From Anas platyrhynchos (Eukaryota > Chordata > Aves > Anseriformes > Anatidae): a stretch of DNA of 64,000 bases. Of this stretch, positions 62,601-64,000 are shown in pieces. The notes under the pieces were generated by a model. The model was not told the origin of the DNA. It ran no database searches and saw only the letters and a list, made by a program, of their open reading frames with translations. The DNA lies in the NCBI RefSeq assembly GCF_047663525.1, contig NC_092593.1, positions 21,672,001-21,736,000 on the forward strand, in the 5' to 3' direction. Every line of letters starts with the position of its first letter. The stretch's first letter is position 1. The translations under genes and the position numbers were made by a program.

Positions 62601-62613
62601 CGGTTTTCATCAT
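23474..62613 (-). CDS. Neurabin-1-like PP1/actin scaffold (third PPP1R9 family member, 18 coding exons)
   Basis: Expected to target protein phosphatase 1 to actin-rich sites such as dendritic spines. Exons in transcript order: 61021-62613, 52283-52415, 51681-51801, 51062-51166, 50759-50879, 49533-49676, 47931-47984, 46431-46660, 44221-44317, 43951-44140, 43030-43181, 40819-41152, 37149-37233, 36102-36173, 35366-35561, 30307-30423, 25726-25914, 23474-23641. They total 4101 nt with unbroken phase, giving 1366 residues. Domains: neurabin-type N-terminus ([37 protein letters not shown]), acidic region, PP1-docking KVKF (522-525), [30 protein letters not shown] (about 568-655, carboxylate loop SGLGI), Asp-rich tract, coiled coil (about 740-880), basic/Ser-rich linker, SAM (about 1271-1333), basic helix. 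The SAM domain separates it from spinophilin (PPP1R9B). The diverged N-terminal half and the PDK1 neighbour separate it from PPP1R9A. Zebrafish ppp1r9ala/ppp1r9alb are candidate orthologues. No orthologue is known to me at the human PDK1 locus. Confidence 0.92.
23642..25725 (-). other. Neurabin-like intron 17
   Basis: 2.1 kb. It contains an adjacent poly-C/poly-T tract at about 23947-23968 and other T-rich runs. Nothing else recognised. Confidence 0.8.
25726..25914 (-). CDS. Neurabin-like exon 17 (SAM domain, first part)
   Basis: Residues 1249-1311, with the SAM core [20 protein letters not shown] and onward to [10 protein letters not shown]. Closely parallels the neurabin-1 SAM (VSHWLMSLNLEQYVSEF). 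Acceptor GGCTAG; donor AAG|GTATGT. Confidence 0.96.
25915..30306 (-). other. Neurabin-like intron 16
   Basis: 4.4 kb. It includes a long poly-T run near 26143-26162. No further exon or known repeat was recognised. Confidence 0.8.
30307..30423 (-). CDS. Neurabin-like exon 16
   Basis: Residues 1210-1248, [20 protein letters not shown] and onward to [12 protein letters not shown]. 117 nt with phase 0 at both ends, a possible cassette. Acceptor TTGCAG; donor GAG|GTGAGT. Confidence 0.88.
30424..35365 (-). other. Neurabin-like intron 15
   Basis: 4.9 kb, AT-rich. It holds a probable MIR-like SINE fragment at about 31640-31745. A 123-codon minus-strand open frame at 33482-33853 is Phe/Leu-rich, lacks family resemblance and is probably chance. 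Confidence 0.8.
31640..31745 (+). mobile_element. Probable MIR/CORE-SINE fossil fragment
   Basis: The segment GGCTCTGTGTTCAAATTCTG, then CCAGCAGCCACTTGTCGTAT and GGCCTCAGGCAGGTCATT, follows the order of the MIR landmarks GGTTCAAATCC, GCCACTTACTAGCTG and GACCTTGGGCAAGTCACTTA. Similarity is clear by eye but diverged, so another tRNA-derived SINE with a related core is possible. Confidence 0.5.
35366..35561 (-). CDS. Neurabin-like exon 15
   Basis: Residues 1144-1209, [20 protein letters not shown] and onward to HGQEKNRSK. Ser/Asp-rich, probably disordered. Acceptor TTTCAG; donor AAG|GTAAAG. Confidence 0.88.
35562..36101 (-). other. Neurabin-like intron 14
   Basis: 540 bp, AT-rich, no recognisable element. 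Confidence 0.8.
36102..36173 (-). CDS. Neurabin-like exon 14 (basic patch)
   Basis: Residues 1120-1143, [20 protein letters not shown] and LDS. It is strongly basic. Acceptor CTTTAG; donor AG|GTATTT. Confidence 0.87.
36174..37148 (-). other. Neurabin-like intron 13
   Basis: 975 bp, AT-rich, nothing recognisable. Confidence 0.8.
37149..37233 (-). CDS. Neurabin-like exon 13 with tandem NAGNAG acceptor
   Basis: Residues 1092-1119, [20 protein letters not shown] and onward to RRFPDF. The acceptor reads AAGCAG in tandem, so the exon may begin at 37233 (as listed) or 37230. The choice includes or drops the Ala (1092) and leaves the downstream sequence unchanged. Donor GG|GTAAGA. Confidence 0.85.
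37234..40818 (-). other. Neurabin-like intron 12
   Basis: 3.6 kb. I found no supported exon, RNA gene or repeat family beyond short poly-A/T runs. Confidence 0.8.
40819..41152 (-). CDS. Neurabin-like exon 12 (Ser/Pro/Thr-rich linker)
   Basis: Residues 981-1091, low complexity and rich in Ser, Pro, Thr and Glu (for example [19 protein letters not shown] and [16 protein letters not shown]), ending in a Lys/Gly-rich KGKGKEAKG. Likely disordered. Exons 12-15 form a phase 0-0 block that could be spliced out in frame. Acceptor TTGAAG|GA is weak; donor G|GTAAGA. Confidence 0.88.
41153..43029 (-). other. Neurabin-like intron 11
   Basis: 1.9 kb. It contains a possible CR1 3'-tail remnant, AGAATCATAGAATCAC, at about 41364-41379. 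Otherwise nothing was recognised. Confidence 0.75.
43030..43181 (-). CDS. Neurabin-like exon 11
   Basis: Residues 930-980, including [20 protein letters not shown] and [11 protein letters not shown], which parallel the neurabin-1 segment ERLDSKALKTRAQLSVKNRR. Acceptor TTGCAG|AT; donor CAG|GTACTG. Confidence 0.94.
43182..43950 (-). other. Neurabin-like intron 10
   Basis: 769 bp, AT-rich, nothing recognisable. Confidence 0.8.
43951..44140 (-). CDS. Neurabin-like exon 10
   Basis: Residues 867-929, [20 protein letters not shown] and onward, ending SSEMLIS. It is the end of the coiled coil and the start of a charged linker. Acceptor TTGCAG; donor G|GTAAGT. Confidence 0.93.
44221..44317 (-). CDS. 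Neurabin-like exon 9 (coiled coil)
   Basis: Residues 834-866, [20 protein letters not shown] and onward to KIYQEK. Acceptor ACCAG|A; donor AAG|GTAACG. Confidence 0.94.
44318..46430 (-). other. Neurabin-like intron 8
   Basis: 2.1 kb, AT-rich. No recognisable repeat family or exon. The downstream intron 9 (44141-44220) is only 80 bp. Confidence 0.8.
46431..46660 (-). CDS. Neurabin-like exon 8 (coiled coil)
   Basis: Residues 758-833, with heptad-like sequence around [40 protein letters not shown] and KKLLKDYQQ. This coiled coil mediates dimerisation in the family. Acceptor TTTTCAG; donor AA|GTAAGT. Confidence 0.97.
46661..47930 (-). other. Neurabin-like intron 7
   Basis: 1.3 kb of AT-rich sequence without a recognisable element. 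Confidence 0.8.
47931..47984 (-). CDS. Neurabin-like exon 7 (coiled-coil start)
   Basis: 18 residues, [18 protein letters not shown] (740-757), matching LQIKHAVTEAEI of spinophilin and neurabin-1. 54 nt, phase 0 at both ends. Confidence 0.95.
47985..49532 (-). other. Neurabin-like intron 6
   Basis: 1.5 kb. It contains a (GTTT)n/T-rich patch near 48488-48592 and a G/T-rich patch near 49258-49305. No exon or known repeat family was seen. Confidence 0.8.
49533..49676 (-). CDS. Neurabin-like exon 6 (Asp-rich tract)
   Basis: Residues 692-739, [20 protein letters not shown] and onward to SLLKFKE. It contains the family block VFDLPENED. The Asp run comes from a GAT/GAC repeat and replaces the Tyr/Glu/Asp-rich linker of paralogues. 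144 nt, phase 0 at both ends, so it can be skipped in frame. Confidence 0.95.
49677..50758 (-). other. Neurabin-like intron 5
   Basis: 1.1 kb, half of it the well-preserved CR1 copy at 49786-50338. Nothing else recognised. Confidence 0.85.
49786..50338 (-). mobile_element. CR1 LINE 3' end, well preserved, with reverse-transcriptase C-terminus
   Basis: Begins at its 3' tail with tandem AATCACAG octamers (49788-49803) and continues as a classic CR1 3' region. A 114-codon minus-strand frame (49872-50216) still reads through the CR1 reverse-transcriptase C-terminal motif around [20 protein letters not shown] without a stop. It is 5'-truncated near 50338, as is usual for CR1. It is the youngest-looking CR1 in the window and lies in sense orientation within the host gene. 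Confidence 0.93.
50759..50879 (-). CDS. Neurabin-like exon 5
   Basis: Residues 651-691, [20 protein letters not shown] and onward to [12 protein letters not shown]. It covers the last PDZ strand and the start of the post-PDZ helix. Acceptor CTGTAG; donor CAG|GTAAGA. Confidence 0.96.
51062..51166 (-). CDS. Neurabin-like exon 4 (PDZ, second half)
   Basis: Residues 616-650, [20 protein letters not shown] and onward to KNTKGTV, completing the PDZ core. Acceptor TTTACAG; donor AG|GTATGT. Confidence 0.97.
51681..51801 (-). CDS. Neurabin-like exon 3 (PDZ, first half)
   Basis: Residues 576-615, [20 protein letters not shown] and onward. It includes the SGLGI carboxylate-binding loop. Acceptor TTTAG|GT; donor CG|GTGAGT. 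Confidence 0.97.
52283..52415 (-). CDS. Neurabin-like exon 2
   Basis: Residues 532-575, [20 protein letters not shown] and onward to VFPVEIEK. This segment wraps PP1 in neurabin and spinophilin complexes and is nearly invariant in the family. Acceptor CTTAG|GT; donor G|GTGTGA. Confidence 0.97.
52416..61020 (-). other. Neurabin-like intron 1
   Basis: 8.6 kb, the largest intron. It contains a probable CR1 fragment at about 54495-54590 and several poly-A runs. I found no additional exon, and the longest open frames here (about 100 codons) show no family resemblance. Confidence 0.8.
54495..54590 (-). mobile_element. Probable short CR1 fragment
   Basis: The TCTGGAGGTCACCTTGCTC block followed by CAACCTCCCTGCTCAAGCAG and GGCCAGCTGG matches the characteristic CR1 segment just inside the 3' terminus. 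The terminal octamer repeats are not preserved. Confidence 0.55.
61021..62613 (-). CDS. Neurabin-like exon 1: N-terminal region and PP1-docking motif
   Basis: Encodes residues 1-531 in one large exon, as expected for the first coding exon of neurabins. Translation starts at the first in-frame ATG (a tandem ATG-ATG, 62613-62608) in ACAATGA context; the open frame upstream has only a GTG. Conserved blocks are [21 protein letters not shown], the [13 protein letters not shown] block, [12 protein letters not shown] (about residue 180) and the C-terminal [11 protein letters not shown]. The Ser after KVKF (Ser526) matches the neurabin-1 Ser461 whose PKA phosphorylation weakens PP1 binding. A long Glu/Asp-rich stretch precedes the motif. 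Donor AAG|GTAAGT. Confidence 0.95.
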
Positions 62614-62773
62614 TGTCAGAGAGAAAGCTCCCTCGACTCGTGGAGAACGGGAAGGAAACCTCAGGGGCACAAAGCTTCCAACAGCGGGCAGCGTGGCTCC
62701 TACGGCAGATCTGGAAGGCGGCCACCCAGCGAGCCTCCGCGCTCACATCGAGCCGGGCAGCGCGAACGAGCAA

Positions 62774-62836
62774 TCACGAGGCGCAAACGGCCACGCCGGC
62801 TGGCAGCTCCGCGGATCCCGGTGTCCTGACAGCCAT
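62774..62836 (-). promoter_or_regulatory. Possible upstream ORF in the 5' UTR
   Basis: If the acceptor above is used, the exon begins with ATG and encodes MAVRTPGSAELPAGVAVCAS, then TGA at 62774-62776. It ends about 160 bases before the main start and is in a different frame. Confidence 0.35.
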
Positions 62837-63229
62837 CTGCGGGGACACGGAGAGTTTTAGTGAACTCGGGCCCCGGCAGCGCGTGTGACACGAATCCCAA
62901 ACTTGCCGCTCCGCGGGGCGGGGAGGGCGGCGGGAGCCCCCCCGGCGGCCGCCGAGGGCCGGAGCCCATTGTGTGCGCCCCGCTGCCCGCCGCGGGGGGA
63001 CGCGGCGGCGCCGGGCTGCCCTCACGGCCGCCAACGGCCGGGCCTTGTCCGCCCGGCCCTTCCTGCCGCCCGGCCGGGCCCGGGCCGGGCCGAGGCGAGG
63101 CGGAGGGGCCCCGGTGCCCGCGGGCAGCCCGGAAGGGCGGCAGGGAGAAGAGGAGCGGCGAGTTTCGGCCCCCGAGCCGCGGCTCCCCCCGCCCCGGCAC
63201 CTCGCCCCAAACTTTCCGAGCCAGCCTAC
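62837..63229 (-). other. Possible 5' UTR intron of the neurabin-like gene
   Basis: On the minus strand a good donor, CCAG|GTAGGC (exon side ends at 63230), is followed by a good acceptor, TCCCCGCAG|ATGG (exon side starts at 62836). Removing this 393-bp segment would join a noncoding first exon to the first coding exon, the usual arrangement in PPP1R9 genes. No transcript evidence is available. Confidence 0.4.
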
Positions 63230-63467
63230 CTGGGGGCGGGGGTCCCGCCGGCTCCTTCCCCTCAGCGCCGCTGGCCGCCCAGCGGCCGCCCGCACCACGC
63301 CATCGCCGGCCGCCGCCGCCCCGAGCTCCCGGCTCCTCACTCCACCTTCCGGCCCTCTCCCGCCGCCCAGCGCCCTCCTCCTCCGCGCTGTGTGCCGGGC
63401 CCGCCCGCGCGCTCTCACACAAAGGAGAGGGAGCGGCGGGCGCGCCCCCGCTCCTCTCGGCGCGTGT

Positions 63468-63489
63468 GGGGGGGAGAGGGGCCGGGGGG
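63468..63489 (+). promoter_or_regulatory. Potential G-quadruplex tract in the promoter island
   Basis: G-runs of 7, 4 and 6 separated by AGA and CC on the + strand. The first or last run can be split to give four G3 tracts. It lies on the strand opposite the neurabin-like transcript. Confidence 0.4.
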
Positions 63490-63854
63490 CGCGCCCGGCC
63501 CTGCCCTGCCGCTCCGCTCCGCACCGCGCCGCGCCGCGCCGGCCTCGGGGTGCCGCCGGGGCTGCTCGGGCACGCGCGGGGCTGCGGCGGCCCCGGCTCG
63601 TGAGGGCGAGTCCTGGCAGCCGGGGCGGCGGGCGCTGCGAGGCGGAAGCGAAGGGAAGGAATGCCAACGGCTCCGGGATTGCCGCCCGCCCTCCCAGCGG
63701 CCGCGCTACGTGAGCCCGTCCCGAGGCCCTCAGGGCTCCGCGGGCACCTGCCGGCGGTACCGGGCGGGGAGGTGTGCCCGGCCCCCCGCAGCAGCTTCCG
63801 AGGGCTCTGGGAAGGATGGGTGCCTGTGGTCGGTAGCCTCAGGCGGCACTAGCA

Positions 63855-64000
63855 CAGGATCATTGGGGTTGGAGAAGACCTCCAAGATCATCTGGTGCAA
63901 CCATCGCTCTACCGCCAATGTCACCCACTAAACCATGTCCCTCAGCCTCAGGTCCAACTGCTGTGTACATCCAGCTCTCCTCTCTGGTAGTCCAAATAAA
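63855..64000 (-). mobile_element. CR1 LINE 3' fragment, cut by the window end
   Basis: Starts with an AGGATCATTGGGGTTGGAGA terminus followed by AGACCTCCAAGATCATCTGG and the ACTAAACCATGTCCCT block, characteristic of the CR1 3' end. It continues to the window edge. Confidence 0.85.

Larger units (their letters stand above)
62700..63700 (-). promoter_or_regulatory. CpG island / presumed promoter and 5' UTR of the neurabin-like gene
   Basis: Very GC- and CpG-rich DNA immediately upstream of the start codon. The many open frames (up to 348 codons) on both strands are products of base composition. No TATA box is obvious. Confidence 0.75.

Noticed and set aside
23474..62613. Calling the minus-strand gene PPP1R9A or PPP1R9B
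   Set aside because: The SAM domain excludes spinophilin. The N-terminal half is too different from neurabin-1, and PPP1R9A belongs beside PDK4, whereas the neighbour here is clearly PDK1.
62613..62670. N-terminal extension of the neurabin-like protein starting at 62670
   Set aside because: The codon there is GTG, not ATG. The family N-terminus ([18 protein letters not shown]) begins at the ATG at 62613.
62700..63931. Several 240-350-codon open frames on both strands
   Set aside because: Pro/Gly/Arg/Ala-rich translations overlapping in many frames are typical of a CpG island. None resembles a known protein.

Overview
The window looks like nuclear DNA from a bird. It holds two vertebrate multi-exon genes with GT-AG introns and CpG-island promoters. 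It also carries several 3' fragments of CR1 LINEs, the dominant avian retroposon, one solo ERV LTR with an internal ATT microsatellite, and otherwise AT-rich, repeat-poor introns. The species cannot be named from the sequence alone. No bacterial, plasmid or CRISPR-like content was seen.

Layout. 1-6.2 kb is upstream intergenic DNA with CR1 remnants and an AT-rich simple repeat. 6.2-7.15 kb is a CpG island containing exon 1 of PDK1 (pyruvate dehydrogenase kinase 1). PDK1 runs on the + strand to a stop at 19033. All 11 coding exons were placed with consistent splice phases and give a 408-residue mitochondrial kinase. 19.0-23.5 kb is a tail-to-tail region holding both 3' UTRs, with several poly(A) signals on each strand. 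From 62.6 kb down to 23.5 kb, on the - strand, lies a complete neurabin-family gene. Its 18 coding exons encode 1366 residues: actin-binding-type N-terminus, RVxF PP1-docking motif, PDZ, coiled coil, basic/serine-rich linker and SAM domain. Its CpG-island promoter lies at 62.7-63.7 kb, with a CR1 fragment beyond it at the window edge.

Main point of interest. In human, PDK1 has no neurabin neighbour, while neurabin-1 (PPP1R9A) lies near PDK4 and spinophilin (PPP1R9B) lies near PDK2. The gene here has a SAM domain, so it is not spinophilin, and its N-terminal half differs strongly from neurabin-1. It is best read as a third neurabin-family ohnologue (PPP1R9A-like) kept beside PDK1 in this lineage and apparently absent from the human locus. 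The two genes have no known common pathway: one controls mitochondrial pyruvate oxidation, the other is expected to scaffold PP1 on actin. Their adjacency is best explained as a relic of whole-genome duplication.

Exon boundaries come from reading splice signals, keeping phase continuous and comparing with remembered family sequences. UTR limits, promoters and most repeat edges are approximate.
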